The notes: a model not told the origin generated them from the letters alone. Counted from the first letter of the stretch, positions 20,660 to 31,244 are shown. The stretch is 64,000 nucleotides of DNA from Gigaspora margarita (GCA_009809945.1 WTPW01000314.1:17706-81705); one strand, 5' to 3'. Numbers and translations are program-made.

Positions 20660-21903
20660 ATGCAATTGCAATTCTTTAAATTATTAATAGATAGGATTTA
20701 CTCATACTACTAGTAGTACAGTATACTATATTGTGATAGTTTTAAAGCTAATTATTTACCAATATAGCATATTAATAAGCTATTAAATACTTGTATAAGG
20801 TACTTTATAAATGGGGCAATATATATTTTAAACTTGGTAGCTTTAAGTTTGTTTTTGAATTTTTTAGAATTTTTTAAAAATTGATTTTTTTACAGTTTTT
20901 ATTAGTAAATTTTACTAGTAAATTTTAAAAATTTTATATTAAAAANTAGGTCTAATTTTTTAAAATTTTAACTTTATATTACTTTNAATATATTAACTTA
21001 ATTTTTATAAATTTTATAAATTTAAAATTAGAAGTTTGTTTTTAATAATTATTTATAAATTTAGATAAAATTTATTTAGTAAAATTTTTTTAAAATTATA
21101 GTTAAAAACTAAAGAGCTTATATGAAATATTAAAAATAGTAATAATTTTCAACTAACAGCTTACAAACCTTTATAGTAAAAGTAATAGTTTTTATAATAA
21201 ATCTTCTAATAAAAATTTAAATATAACAAATTTCAAATATTTTTTATATAATTAAAGTTTTAGTTTGCAACATTTATTAATAAATTTATTAATATAATTA
21301 TTTTTAATAGTGTACTACAGATAGTACAATAAATTTTGCCAAAATTGCAATTTAAAAAAAAATTATTTCTCAACAATCTTATTAATAATATTAAAATAAA
21401 TTAATTTCTGTAATACTATAGTATTTATCAGATTTTTTGATATAAAAAGTTTTTTAAAAAATAATTTTTTAGATTTTTTAGAGCCTTTAATAAACGTACT
21501 ACCAGTAGTACAAAGGCCTAAATCCTATCCATTAATTATAATATTAATAATTTGTTTAATATTTGAAACAAGTTATTTGAGTGCTCAACAAAAAGTAAAA
21601 AGAAGAAGAAGTAATAGAATTAAACAATCTAGATCAAGACCAAAAAGAAATAGAAATCCTACTACAGTTGTAGTACCAAGACTAAAAGGACCATATTATG
21701 CTAAAACTCCTGTATATTCTTTACCAGATTCAACAATTGTAAGTTGTTAAATATCATGATATTTTAAATCATAATAGCAAAGTCACAAATTAATATAAAG
21801 AAAGTATTTATGTTGAGATAATTTGAAATGTCAGGTTAGATATTCTCCAGTTCACAAATTAATTGAGGCTACACCAAGATCATATCAATATCGAGTCAAG
21901 TAA
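20660..21903 (+). pseudogene. Small basic secreted-protein gene, split by a TTAA element
   Basis: A host-type gene with one intron. Codons start at ATG 20660 (MQLQFFKLL), are interrupted at the TTAA ending at 20687, and resume in the same frame at 21536 (IIILIICLIFETSYLSA) once one TTAA copy and the inserted DNA are discounted. The joined start gives a textbook signal peptide with cleavage likely after LSA. The mature part is Arg/Lys-rich (QQKVKRRRSNRIKQSRSR), with dibasic sites a Kex2-type protease could cut. Exon 1 ends at 21738 before GTAAGT; intron 21739-21834 (96 bp) ends in TCAG; exon 2 codes for VRYSPVHKLIEATPR and stops at 21903. Total about 99 residues. As assembled the signal peptide is disrupted. 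No family recognised; an effector-like or signalling peptide is only a guess. Confidence 0.65.
20684..21535. mobile_element. 0.85-kb non-autonomous element with TTAA target duplication
   Basis: Flanked by TTAA at 20684-20687 and 21532-21535. Ends are inverted repeats: left TAGATAGGATTTA, right TAAATCCTATCCA, followed inward by matching ctact(a/g)gtagta blocks. TTAA-specific insertion is the hallmark of piggyBac-type elements; the ends are not the classical CCC ends, so family is inferred from the target only. The inside is AT-rich and non-coding. Because such elements usually excise precisely, the host gene could be restored in cells where it leaves. Confidence 0.7.
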
Positions 21904-22060
21904 ACAGAATTCAAAATTTATTAACTAGACAAAATACATGTTTTACAAATATTTAAGATACAAATTTTCAAATAATAGATCAAATAACAATTGAAGTAGC
22001 AATAAAAAGTTCTTGATTTTTCAAGAAAGAATAGATTAAAAAAACTTATAATATATTTGG
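21904..22060. other. Short non-coding spacer
   Basis: AT-rich 3' flank of the secreted-protein gene; nothing recognisable. Confidence 0.5.
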
Positions 22061-23385
22061 TTAATTTTAGTTTATTTTTTTAATTATTTATTTTTTTTAT
22101 ATTATTATTATATTTTATTATATTATATATATATTTTTTTATATTATTAATAAAATATGAAATTTAATTTATAATATAAACCAATTAAATTATTTTTTTA
22201 TTGTATATTGATGCATTTCTATAAAATTACCAAATCAAGTAAATTAGTGAATTTAAAATATATTGGTTGTATAAACTACAGTAAATAAATCTAAAATAAA
22301 AGAATGCTCAAATGCTCTTATCAGTTGATTTTAGTTTATTTTTTTTTAATTATATATATTTTTTATTTTATTGTTTTTTTTTTTTTTTTTTTAAATCTTA
22401 GACAGTCTCGCTAGTGCCTACGCATCACATTATATATCTGACTTCACATAATACTTGTTACATACAACTAGCCACACGTGCATTTTTGGTGCCTAATTTA
22501 AGTAGTCCGCCCGAAGGTTCTACACTAGCTGCCATACCTACAACCCAACTACGGAAGTTGCCTATTTAAACCCTCGGGTCCATGCTTCACCGATTAATCC
22601 ATCATCTATTTATGTTCTTTTAAGCGTAATCATCTGCCTGAAAGTGACCTTTCCCGCCCAGAAGCAATCTGTCGCACTGACTTCACTTGGAGAGATCAGA
22701 AGATTTTCGTACACTTTTATAGGAATGTACTGTACCATCGAATCGCCACGTCCCATTTCGTAGTTATCCATGGATTTTCAGTACTGGCGCATCTGCATTA
22801 TACCAATACTTGCAGTCCAGATCCTAAACTGCTAGATACCTCCCTTGCCCTTATAAGGTTCGTTTGGATCCCAGCACTGACCTTATTTATAGTAGTACCG
22901 TCAGAGATCCAATCTACCTCCTTATTTGGGACTTCTCAAATGGGTTTCCATTTTTCTAGTTCCTTGGATTTTTTGGTGTAACAAACACCTAAGCCCAAGA
23001 GCTCCCATTCGAGATGGTAGAACCAAGGTTACAGGTTTCTTACCCAACTAATCTGAGCCACAGTTACCATAACACAGACCTATTTTTCATTATCGTCGTC
23101 AGTGGGATTTGAACTTTCGACCTGCTGCTTGGGAGGTGACAACCTGGCCACTTCTCTAGATCGTCACACCCTTTTTATTTTATTGTTATATTTTATTTAT
23201 ATTATTAATAAAGTACAAAATTTAATTTATAATATAAACCAATTGAATCATTTCTTTTATTGCATATTGATGCTTTCTATAAAATTGCCAAATCAAGTAA
23301 ATCAGTGAATTTAAAATATATTGGTTGCATAAACCACAGTAAATAAAATCTAAAATAAAAGAACATTCAAATGCTCTTACCAGAT
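22061..23385. repeat. Tandem duplication of about 260 bp, second copy split by a SINE
   Basis: Unit A runs about 22061-22323 and unit B 22324-22373 plus 23186-23385. Both contain aatttaatttataatataa, gaatttaaaatatattggtt and caaatgctctta in the same order and differ by roughly one base in fifteen by eye. SINE 2 sits inside unit B. The minus strand of unit B is open for 62 residues (23410-23222), unit A is not. Confidence 0.8.
22374..23171 (-). mobile_element. tRNA-derived SINE 2 (full length)
   Basis: Minus-strand SINE of about 0.8 kb. The tRNA-like head lies at 23171-23095 with AGAAGTGGCCAGG (box A region) and AGTTCAAATCC (box B). The body has a block caactagccaca...aagtagtccgcccgaaggtt that recurs in SINE 3, and the poly-A tail is the T run at 22374-22392. 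Target duplication tttttattttattg occurs at 22360-22373 and 23172-23185. It differs in body from SINE 1. Confidence 0.85.
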
Positions 23386-23410
23386 CAATATTCTCTTCAA
23401 AACTTAACAA
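23222..23410 (-). CDS. Short ORF in duplicated unit, doubtful
   Basis: 62 residues from MLSFEENIDLVRAFECSF, with Ile/Tyr/Leu-rich remainder. The other copy of the duplicated unit does not keep the frame open, which argues against a working gene; it might be a terminal exon that was duplicated. No family recognised. Confidence 0.25.
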   Translation of the reverse strand: MLSFEENIDLVRAFECSFILDFIYCGLCNQYILNSLIYLIWQFYRKHQYAIKEMIQLVYIIN

Positions 23411-24097
23411 TAAAGTTTACTAAAACAATATTTCTTTTCAAAACTTAAAACAATATTTTAACTCATTAAAAATTTCTAAAAATGTTTTCAAAAATTTTCT
23501 ATACTGTCCTCATTTTTTCTGTCATTATTGGACTTTTTTTTTACAAATTTTTTATCTGGTGAATAGCAAAATGATATTTACCAATATATAATTAAAATCA
23601 TATATTCCAAACTTTTTTTTTTGGATTTGTGTAGTTATTTATATTTAATAACTATAATTATTATTGTATTTGTTTATTTTTTTTTGGTTTTGGTGTACTT
23701 TAATTAAAACATTTCCAGAAAGATTTATTTCTTAAATAGAATCATTATTAAATCATTTGTTGAAAATATCTGTAAAATTTAATCTCTTATTATCAACAAC
23801 AAAACAAACAAGATCAACTTAACATTTAATTAAATCAAATATGAACATCAAAAAAGACTTAAAAGATTAAACTTCAGATAAAATTTTGAAATTGAAATAG
23901 ATATCAAGTTTAAAAATAGATATATTATAATATTTACAAATAAAATTAAATAAAGTTAATTACAAAGATTATATGATTTTTCAAATTTATCTATTGTATG
24001 GCCAGCATAAGCATAATTTGAAACTATTATATTAGACCAATTTGTATTAGATATAACTATAAGACTTCCATTCATTTTCTATTTAAACCTAGCTTTT
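23411..24097. other. No gene seen
   Basis: Very AT-rich, with homopolymer T tracts near 23530 and 23620. I see no convincing frame, repeat or RNA. Confidence 0.5.
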
Positions 24098-24424
24098 TTA
24101 TGTTTCTCTTACAATTTTTACAGGAACTTTATTAAACATTGTACTATTTTTAACAGCTTTCTTAAGACAATTTAACCTTCTATTATCTGCTAAAAAAAAT
24201 TCTCTATTTATAATGCAAACTCTAATAATTGGTAAATTTTGAGGGTTCAATTTACCAGATACTAAATCTTTGGTTATTTCTTCATTATTATATCTATTAT
24301 AATCTCTAAACCAAGAACTAATAGTAGTTTGTTTGAAATTAATTTTTAAGAGATCTAACTTATAAACAAAATCATCTGTTAAAAGTCTGAGTATAATAAG
24401 TATCTCTTGAAAATTATAAAGCAA
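24098..24424 (-). CDS. ParB/sulfiredoxin-like domain protein
   Basis: 108 residues. The centre reads KQTTISSWFRDYNRYNNEE then DLVSGKLNPQNLPIIRVCII and FFLADNRRLNCLKKA. This is the pattern of eukaryotic and viral proteins with a ParB/Srx-like fold: an (I/F)xQxxI..F block, LxxGxxxPxxxPxIxV and a DNRRLxxxK box (residues 80-90 here). The ParB/Srx fold binds or hydrolyses nucleotides; the role of these small eukaryotic members is unknown to me. The N-terminal 25 residues are hydrophobic and may not belong; a start further in or an upstream exon is possible. The C-terminal PVKIVRE closes the domain. Confidence 0.5.
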   Translation of the reverse strand: MLYNFQEILIILRLLTDDFVYKLDLLKINFKQTTISSWFRDYNRYNNEEITKDLVSGKLNPQNLPIIRVCIINREFFLADNRRLNCLKKAVKNSTMFNKVPVKIVRET

Positions 24425-24542
24425 TATAATAAAGAAAAATATGTGAATAAAAAATATGGAATAATAATAATAATAATAAATAAAAGGATATTTAAAAAAT
24501 ATTTATTAACTGAATTATCTTTTTCAATTACATTTTGTTAAG

Positions 24543-24715
24543 AATCATTTGAATGATTCTCGTATTTGTTATTTGGTGTAGAGGTTTTTACTTCTGCACA
24601 AACTAGTGACTCTGTGGATTGTTCTAAAGTAGAATCTTTATTATTTTGTTCATCTACTTTATCAAAAGAAGTAGAGTCACATTTTTCCAACCAAATTCTT
24701 TAAAAACTATTCTTT
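24543..24715 (-). pseudogene. Acidic C-terminal coding fragment
   Basis: A minus-strand frame reads WLEKCDSTSFDKVDEQNNK, an acidic, Ser/Thr/Asn-rich tail of about 50 residues ending at a stop near 24543. Upstream it meets stops and then the MITE at 24761-25062. It may be the last exon of a lost gene. Confidence 0.3.
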
Positions 24716-24760
24716 TGTTTCAAATTCTAGTTTGGGTCTCAACACTTTTTAATTTGGAAA

Positions 24761-25062
24761 TACCGTAAATCGCTAAAAATAAGCACCCTTTTTTGGACAA
24801 AAATGTTATACAAAGGTTGCTTATTTTCGAATTGTTGAATTTTTGAAAAATTAAAAAACGTACTAATAAAAGTTGTCCAAATAATACCGAATTTTTACTA
24901 TAGGTGTAATTTGATGCCCTGAACAACTTTACTTAATTGCACTTTTGAGGTTTACTTAGTAAAATTTAGACTTTTATATGTAGCGACTGTTAACAGATTT
25001 TTTGAAATTTTGCAAGAGGGTGCTTATTTTTAGGGGGTGCTTATTTTCGAGCATATATGGTA
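24761..25062. mobile_element. MITE, AAAATAAGC family, copy 2
   Basis: 302 bp. Left end TACCGTAAATCGCTAAAAATAAGC, right end complemented TACCATATATGC...AAAATAAGCACCC; the AAAATAAGCACCC motif occurs twice near the right end. The body between 24842 and 25000 matches the two halves of the element at 54394-55456 that flank a nested insertion there. TA at both edges. Confidence 0.85.
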
Positions 25063-25451
25063 ATGAAAGTTTGTTTTTAAATAAATCTTTTGTAAAAAGA
25101 CATTTTTATATAGTAAAAATTTTAGTTGTATTGTAATTTTAATTGCTTGCTATTTTTAGTTGTCTTTTAATTTTAATTAGATGGAATTTCATTCTATTTA
25201 TATTTTTATTTTGTTATTGTGATAATAAAAATAATATAATAACCAATAAATTTATTGAAAATTAAATCATGTATTAATAAAAAAATCTATATTTGGAATA
25301 TAAAATCTTTGTTAATAAACAAGTTTTTTTACATGTTTTTTCTTTAATGGTTTTATTATTATTTAATTTTTTTAAAAAAAATTTTTTTAAAAAAGTTTAT
25401 CTGATGATTGGTATATTTATAAAGAGTTTTTTTATTTGTAAAAAAAAACAA
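25063..25451. other. No gene seen
   Basis: AT-rich upstream region of the ORF at 25452. A Met at 25293 would extend that ORF by a hydrophobic, Phe/Lys-rich segment that looks like composition rather than coding. Confidence 0.5.
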
Positions 25452-25637
25452 ATGTATAACAAACAAGAATTTACTCCTGAAGAAATTGAAGCATTTGAAA
25501 ATAAAATTATAAAAGAATTATTTACCCAAAATCTAGACCAACTTAAACATTATTGGTCTTCATTTTTAGGGATCTCATATAACCATTGTGAATATAAACA
25601 AGTAGTTGAAGTTCAGATTAATTTTAACAAAAAATAA
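25452..25637 (+). CDS. Small hypothetical protein
   Basis: 61 residues starting MYNKQEFTPEEIEAFENKII. I prefer this Met because protein-like, charged sequence begins here. The sequence after the stop still looks partly coding in shifted frames (FWEGSRIFPKIGGV near 25690, LLDQLIKQHEENYF near 25770), so this may be the 5' part of a decayed gene of about 150 residues. Family unknown. Confidence 0.35.
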   Translation: MYNKQEFTPEEIEAFENKIIKELFTQNLDQLKHYWSSFLGISYNHCEYKQVVEVQINFNKK

Positions 25638-25639
25638 TT

Positions 25640-26179
25640 TCCACAAATAAAAATATATTATGAATATTATGATTTTGTAAATAATTTTTGGGAAGGCTCA
25701 AGAATATTCCCAAAAATTGGAGGAGTTACGTGATTGTGAGTGGAAAATTTTGTTGGCTTATTGGATCAACTTATTAAACAACATGAAGAAAATTATTTTT
25801 ATATTATATCTTAGAGAAGAAGAAATAATTTATTTATAAATTTAATTTACATATTGTCTTTTGAAAATAGGAATAAATTAGTTCTCATAAAATTTTAAGA
25901 GATGTATTTGAATTTTAATTTTATTTTCAAATTATATAAATAAAAATATTTAAAGAGACCTGATTTATAATTTTTTTTTAAAAAAAAAAGATTCTATCAA
26001 TTCATCAATTAAATGAATACTTTTTTAATAAAAATAAGTGTATTGATTATTTATTTAAAAAAAAGTTAATAAACCAACCAACTTTTTGCAATCTAGCAAT
26101 TACAATCTATACTGATACCAAACAACATTTAGATGTATTAATCCAAATTGTAGAAAATCTATATTAATATATAAAGATT
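25640..26179. other. Decayed coding traces and AT-rich DNA
   Basis: Includes the traces noted for the preceding ORF up to about 25830; the remainder is homopolymer-rich with nothing that I can name. Confidence 0.4.
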
Positions 26180-27779
26180 TTTTTTTCTCAAAAAAGCAAG
26201 TAACCTAAATACAAATAGAATTGTGAAAAGTTCTTCAAGTATACATCAGGCAGTCTTGGCATATGCAAATGATACTACATGGATCACTACTTCAAAGAGA
26301 CAGAAAGAGAAACAATTGAGATAGCTAAACAGTTCTTTTATATTAACAACATTGAAATAAATAGTAGCAAATCTAAGCTTATAGTTTTGAACTTAGGGCT
26401 TTTATGTCAAAATAAAATATTTTATTCTATAAGACCAAACTAGTAGTGGAAAAAAAGCTTTGTGATATAAAGTTTTTGGGTGTTTACTTATCTATATCCA
26501 AAGAGTTAGTGAATATTAAATGGGTAGCTAGAAGTATAGTTGGCACATTCGTACATGTGCTAGAAAAAAATAGGCCACAGCTAACCAACTTAGTTATATA
26601 AATAATCAGGTTCTTCTACCAAAGTTAGAGTACATTTTACAGACTGCAACACTCCTGGAAAAGGAGTTGGAATTTATTCACCAGCCATTAATCTATTTAT
26701 ATAAAAGAAAGATAGGTTTTGCTCAAACTGCTCCAAATGATCTTCTTTTTCACAGAGGTGTTCTGGATTTCAAATCTCCTTAGCAATTATTTATTAGCCA
26801 AGCAAGCAACAAGTGTACTAAAAAGATTAAATAGTTGCAAAACAGTAGCATTCTTGCAGAAATGAGAATAAAGCAAGGTGCTATCAAAGCTGGTATTTTG
26901 GAGAACATACAGAGTAGTCAGTTTAGTAGTGAATTTGTCAGGCTCTGGAGAGAAAACTTGACATATAACATAATAGAGAAGTATAAAGTAATTAATTTGA
27001 AATTTGAGTAAGAAGTTGCTATGAGGAAAGGATAAAAAAAATTGGTTACTTATGGATCTACTTAAAGAAAAGTTGGTAAAACAATCAGTGAAATCAAGAA
27101 TTGATCTGGAGATTGTTGGTTTAAATCAAATCTTGGACCCAACTGGAAGCAAATTAATGAAATGGAAGCAAATCAAGGTTTTAAGAGGAAGAAGTATGAA
27201 GGAGAAGACTCCATATTAGTTCTTTAGATTTGAAGAATTAGTTTTAGGGAGTTTAGATTCAAGAAAACTTAAGAAAGAATACAAGCTAGAGGTGGAAAAT
27301 CATGTAGCCTCACTACTACAACTAGAAAAATTGCAAGCTAACAAAAGGTTCAAAGATTGAGTGATCATTAAAAAGAAGAATTTGGACCATATTCTGTGGC
27401 CAAGTAGACAGAAAGTTAAAGTGCAAAACTGTAGTAGATCATTGGTTAGAGGTACAAAGAAAAAGAATCAGTAAGGATCGAGAGGTGCAGAGAATATCAG
27501 CTAAATAGTAAAGAAAAAAAAATAACTGCCAGTTTACAGTAGACCAAAATGAATATATAAAATCAATAAGTGGAGTCTTTAAAAAAGAAAACAATTGTCA
27601 CTTGATATTTCTTTTAAGTTACTAAAAGGTTTCTTTTTAGTTAGTATGACAAGAGATCTCAGTATCACAGAAGAAACTATAGAGACCATGAAAATTAGGT
27701 ATATAAATTGGAGTTAATCGAGAAGCAGGGTTTAGATAATAACATTAGTAATTTACTAAAGGATTTGGCAGTAAAGAAT

Positions 27780-28245
27780 ATTGAAGAGAATAAGCAGTTT
27801 ATGTGTTTTACACAGATGGTTTGTGGTATAAAGAGAAAGCAGAGTTGGAAGATAGGATGGATGCCACTTAGATACAACTTGATAGAGAGAAAGAGTTGGT
27901 AGTTTCATTTGAAAAAGTTAGATTAGTTGACTGGTCTTCATCAACAAGACCAGAATTAGTTGCAATTTTGTGTTTACTGTTAATAGCCAGGTCATATGCA
28001 TAAGTCATAATTAAAACAACAGTTCATCTGCAATTAGAGATATTGAGAGAGTCTTGAAATCTCAGAGCTTCAAAAAGTTGCTTAAGTTAAAGAACAGATC
28101 AATTTTGGACAAGATTGTATCAAGTTAAAGAAATTGTTCTGTATTTAATTAAAGTTAAAGCTCTTAGTAGTTTACTCTGGATCAAAAAGGTCAACGAACT
28201 TGCAAAGGAGGTAGCTTGCCTTGAAGATGAGTGGAAATGGGCACC
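27780..28245 (+). pseudogene. RNase H domain of the second LINE
   Basis: Visible pieces: VYVFYTDGLWYKEK (first Asp), VDWSSSTRPELVAILCLLL (Glu, with Pro where Ala is usual), a decayed third block, and VNELAKEVACLEDEWKW (last block, where Asp has become Lys). Frames change between blocks. Catalytic set incomplete. Confidence 0.65.
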
Positions 28246-28429
28246 TAGTTCTAATATGCTTTAGATTGTCTTATAATATTGGAAAGGAAAGTTTGTCGAA
28301 AACTGCTTACAAAAGTTTATTATGCAACTCAAGAGAAAATTTTACAAAGGAAAATGTCTTGTTTCAAAAAGAAGTTCTACTCAAATTTGGGGTTTTAAGC
28401 TGAACTGGTTGTTTAGATAGGATAGACTA

Positions 28430-28645
28430 AAAAAATTGAGAGGGGCAAAATGTAGATCAATGGAAAACAGTTTCATACTCGTCTTATGTATCAAAGACAA
28501 TTTTCAACTTTTCCCAATATTAGAAGAATTGTATATACATAAACCTTGGTTATACAAATCTCCAAACTGCATCATATGTACAGAAGAGGTTAAGAAAAAC
28601 ATTAGTCATTTAGTGCATTGTAGCTTGTTAGAAAAGCTTTGACAA
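28430..28645 (+). pseudogene. CCHC tail of the second LINE
   Basis: Open for 68 residues: MRGAKCRSMENSFILVL... then CIICTEEVKKNISHLVHC, a Cys-x2-Cys-x9-His-x3-Cys knuckle like that of the first LINE. It follows the RNase H relic at the expected distance. Confidence 0.65.
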
Positions 28646-29393
28646 AAATGGAGATACAAGCACTTAAAACAGCATAGGTAGTTTTGGCAAATAAATTAAA
28701 GTTTACATTAGGTATTAGGGCTTTGAAAAAAGTTTTGTTAAATAACAACAAGAAGAAAAGATACATAGAAAGGAAGCTGTATATCAGTGGTATTGCAGAA
28801 AAAAAAAAGTGGTCATAGCTGTACAGTATGGGACTCAGCAAAAAAGAAGTGAATTTGTATATCTGTGAAGTCTTGTATGTTTTTCAGGAGAGCTTTTATC
28901 ATATTATTTGGAAAGAGAAATGTGACTGGGTTATTTGATAGGAGAAGTTAATTTGTATAAACAGGAAGATGAAGAGAAAGCACCAAGAGGATTTCAACAT
29001 GCCAGCCTCTTTTTCTAGTTCAAAACCTCCTCTATCCAGTATACTAAAAAATAAAGATAAAAAAAGAAGGAAGCAAGAACAAGTAGTAAAAGCTGCTATT
29101 CTGGTGGAAAATTTATTTTTTCAACAAATTATGAGTATAGAGGAAGTTAGTTGGTGGGTGGTAAGTAACTAGATTGTTCGAAAAATACAAAGGTAGCTGA
29201 GAACCTGTATATGTCCTTAAAGAAATATATAAGTGATGTCATGTATAGCTTGGAGACTAACAAATATTAGTGCAACAACCATACCTAGGCACTAGAGGAG
29301 TTGCTGAGTAGTAGCCTATATTAAAGTTAGATTTAGATTTTTGTATTGTTTTGTACATAAAGATTCTAATAAATAGCACAAGGTTATAAAGTG
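28646..29393 (+). other. LINE tail and 3' UTR
   Basis: Lys-rich coding traces (for example RKHQEDFNMPASF near 28980) continue to about 29170, then non-coding DNA up to the poly-A. I treat it as part of the LINE. Confidence 0.5.
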
Positions 29394-29486
29394 AAAAAAA
29401 AAATTTGTTGCAAAGAAACTCGAGATATTACAAATTTTCTAAAGATACAGTTTGCAATTATTATAAATTTTTCGTAATATTATAAT

Positions 29487-30275
29487 TAGTTCTTTAACAG
29501 AAGAAGATAAAGTATTAGGTGGTAATAGAGTTATTGTTGAGAAAGATGAGTCTAAATTTGAAGATTTATGGGTCATGGAATCACAAAAAGGAATGGAAAT
29601 AAGAAATGTTATTTTGAGGTTGTTTGAAATTGTAATTATGCAACTCTTTATCAGTTTATTAGAAAATATATAAGACCAGGTTCTACGATATATAGTGATT
29701 CTTGGAAGAGCTACAATAATCTTGAAAGCTTAAATATAAAGCATATTTATGTTAATCATTCTAAACATTATACTCCATAGTAAAAAATTAAAAAGATTCA
29801 TACAAATACAATAGAAAATACTTGGCAGTATTAAAACTTTTAATTATAAAAATTAAAAAAAGGGCTGGAACTATTGAATCTTATCTTAAAAAGTACATGT
29901 GGAGATGTAAATACAAAATTAATATCTGGGAATTATTTTTAGATATTCTTTTTTTTTTTTTTTTTTTTTTCAAAGTTACCACTATGGGGAAAGGCTTTTA
30001 TTCAAGTAAGTCAGATCACAGGCGCCTCCAGGGGCACTCTGATATTTGTTACATAGATGAGAGTACAACTAGCCACATGTACAACTTTTGGTTGTCTAAT
30101 TTAAGTAGTCTGCCCGAAGGTTCTACACTAGTTGCCATACCTGCAACCTGACTAGGGGTTACCTATTTAAACCTTCTGGTCATGCTTCTCCTGCCAAATT
30201 CTCCTTGTATTACTGGTACAGTCCTCCATTACATGAGTCAGTTATTTTTAGATATTCTACAAACACAAAAATGAA
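29487..30275 (+). pseudogene. Merlin (ISXO2/IS1595-like) transposase relic
   Basis: Plus-strand DDE transposase remnant. It reads LGGNRVIVEKDESKFED (as in GGxxxVEIDESxF), IRPGSTIYSDSWKSYNNLES (PGSxIxSDxWxxY), IKHIYVNHSKHYTP (VNHS), then HTNTIENTWQY (HTNxIExxW) and YLKKYMWRCKY (YLxxFxWR). These are ordered Merlin-superfamily motifs. Two or more frame changes and two stops near 29780 disable it, and a SINE splits its end at 29950-30241. It begins right after the LINE poly-A, so the LINE or later events probably removed its 5' end. Confidence 0.78.
29950..30241 (-). mobile_element. SINE 3, 5'-truncated
   Basis: T run at 29950-29970 is the poly-A tail on the minus strand. The body block aagtagtctgcccgaaggtt matches SINE 2. 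The tRNA-like head is absent. A perfect 17-bp target duplication, ttatttttagatattct, lies at 29933-29949 and 30242-30258 inside the Merlin relic. Confidence 0.88.
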
Positions 30276-30433
30276 ATTTATTATAATTTTATTTTTATTT
30301 TTTTTTAATATTTGTAATATTTTATCTTTATTATTTATTTTCTAAATAAAAAAGAGGCTGGAATTTTAAATATTCACTAGTAATATTTAATTCGTAATCT
30401 GTATACCAAACAGGGGCTGTATATATTACTATA

Positions 30434-30885
30434 TATAGTAAAATTGGAAAAAATCAATTATTGTTTATCAAATTTCTGGAATCTGGCACTGTCAGAGCAA
30501 TAACGATTTTTTTACTAAGCTAGCCTTACTTCTCTATTAATTGAAAGTTGTAGAGCACATTCTTGCGATTCTAATGGTAGCAAAATTATTAAAATTGGAC
30601 CAGTATATCACAAGATATCATTAAAAAACATTTCGCGACTATATAGAGTTTCTATATAAACAATATTATTGTTTACATAGAAACTCTATATGGTCGCAAA
30701 ATGTTTTTTAATGATATCTTGTGATATACTAGTCCAATTTTAATGATTTTGCCACCTTAGAATTGCAAGAATGTGCTCTACAACTTTCAATTAGTGGAGA
30801 TGTAAGGCTAGCTTAGTAAAAAAATCGTTATTGCTCTGATAGTGCCAGATTCCAGAAATTTGATAAACAATAATTGATTTTCCCC
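30434..30885. mobile_element. Foldback MITE, about 450 bp
   Basis: Almost complete palindrome centred near 30662: left arm tggaatctggcactgtcaga, right arm complement tctgatagtgccagattcca. The loop is short (atataaacaatattattg). Flanked on both sides by atatattactata, either a long direct repeat or chance in AT-rich DNA. Its arms contain aaaattggaccagtatatc, related to the shared MITE module. No coding capacity. Confidence 0.85.
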
Positions 30886-30898
30886 ATATATTACTATA

Positions 30899-31244
30899 GA
30901 TTTTCACTATTTGCATATGGATCACGAATTAATTGTTTATCTAAATTTACTTTTGATATAACTGCTTTAATAAAAGCTTTAAGTTGTCAAAGGGTTTGCT
31001 ATAATTATTTCTATCTTTTTAATAATAAATATGGTTCATTTATATGCATGATTTTTGTAAAATATACTATTTGCAATAATTGACATGTATTTTTGAGTAG
31101 ACTTAGACCTTTTTATATTTTTTTTAAATTTAATTTACTGTGCCACATTTATTATAGTAGTCTTATATTGGTATTATATATTAATGCATTCGGGTCTTTA
31201 TTGTTATCCAAATACATTATTATTTTTGTTTTTGTTTAAGATAA
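30899..31244. other. No gene seen
   Basis: AT-rich; a 69-residue frame from 30874 overlaps the foldback and has no protein-like features. Confidence 0.5.

Larger units (their letters stand above)
26180..29403 (+). mobile_element. 5'-truncated LINE, second family
   Basis: Plus-strand LINE that begins inside the RT. At about 26255-26390 it reads [12 protein letters not shown] and [16 protein letters not shown], the YxDD region and the following block. RNase H lies at about 27780-28240 and the zinc-knuckle tail near 28560-28625. Poly-A at 29394-29403 marks the 3' end. Dozens of stops and frame changes make it an old relic. It resembles the fragment at 10013-10996 in the RT and shares architecture with the LINE at the window start. 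Confidence 0.8.

Noticed and set aside
20559-20687. 42-residue secreted peptide ORF (MRFYFFIFVLVTLLS)
   Set aside because: It overlaps the start of the secreted-protein gene in another frame, and its stop is made by the TTAA target site. The MQLQFF frame continues across the insertion with a spliced 3' part, so it is preferred.
23095-23171. tRNA gene on the minus strand
   Set aside because: It has box A and box B but leads straight into a SINE body with poly-A tail and target duplication; stems do not pair as a full tRNA by eye.
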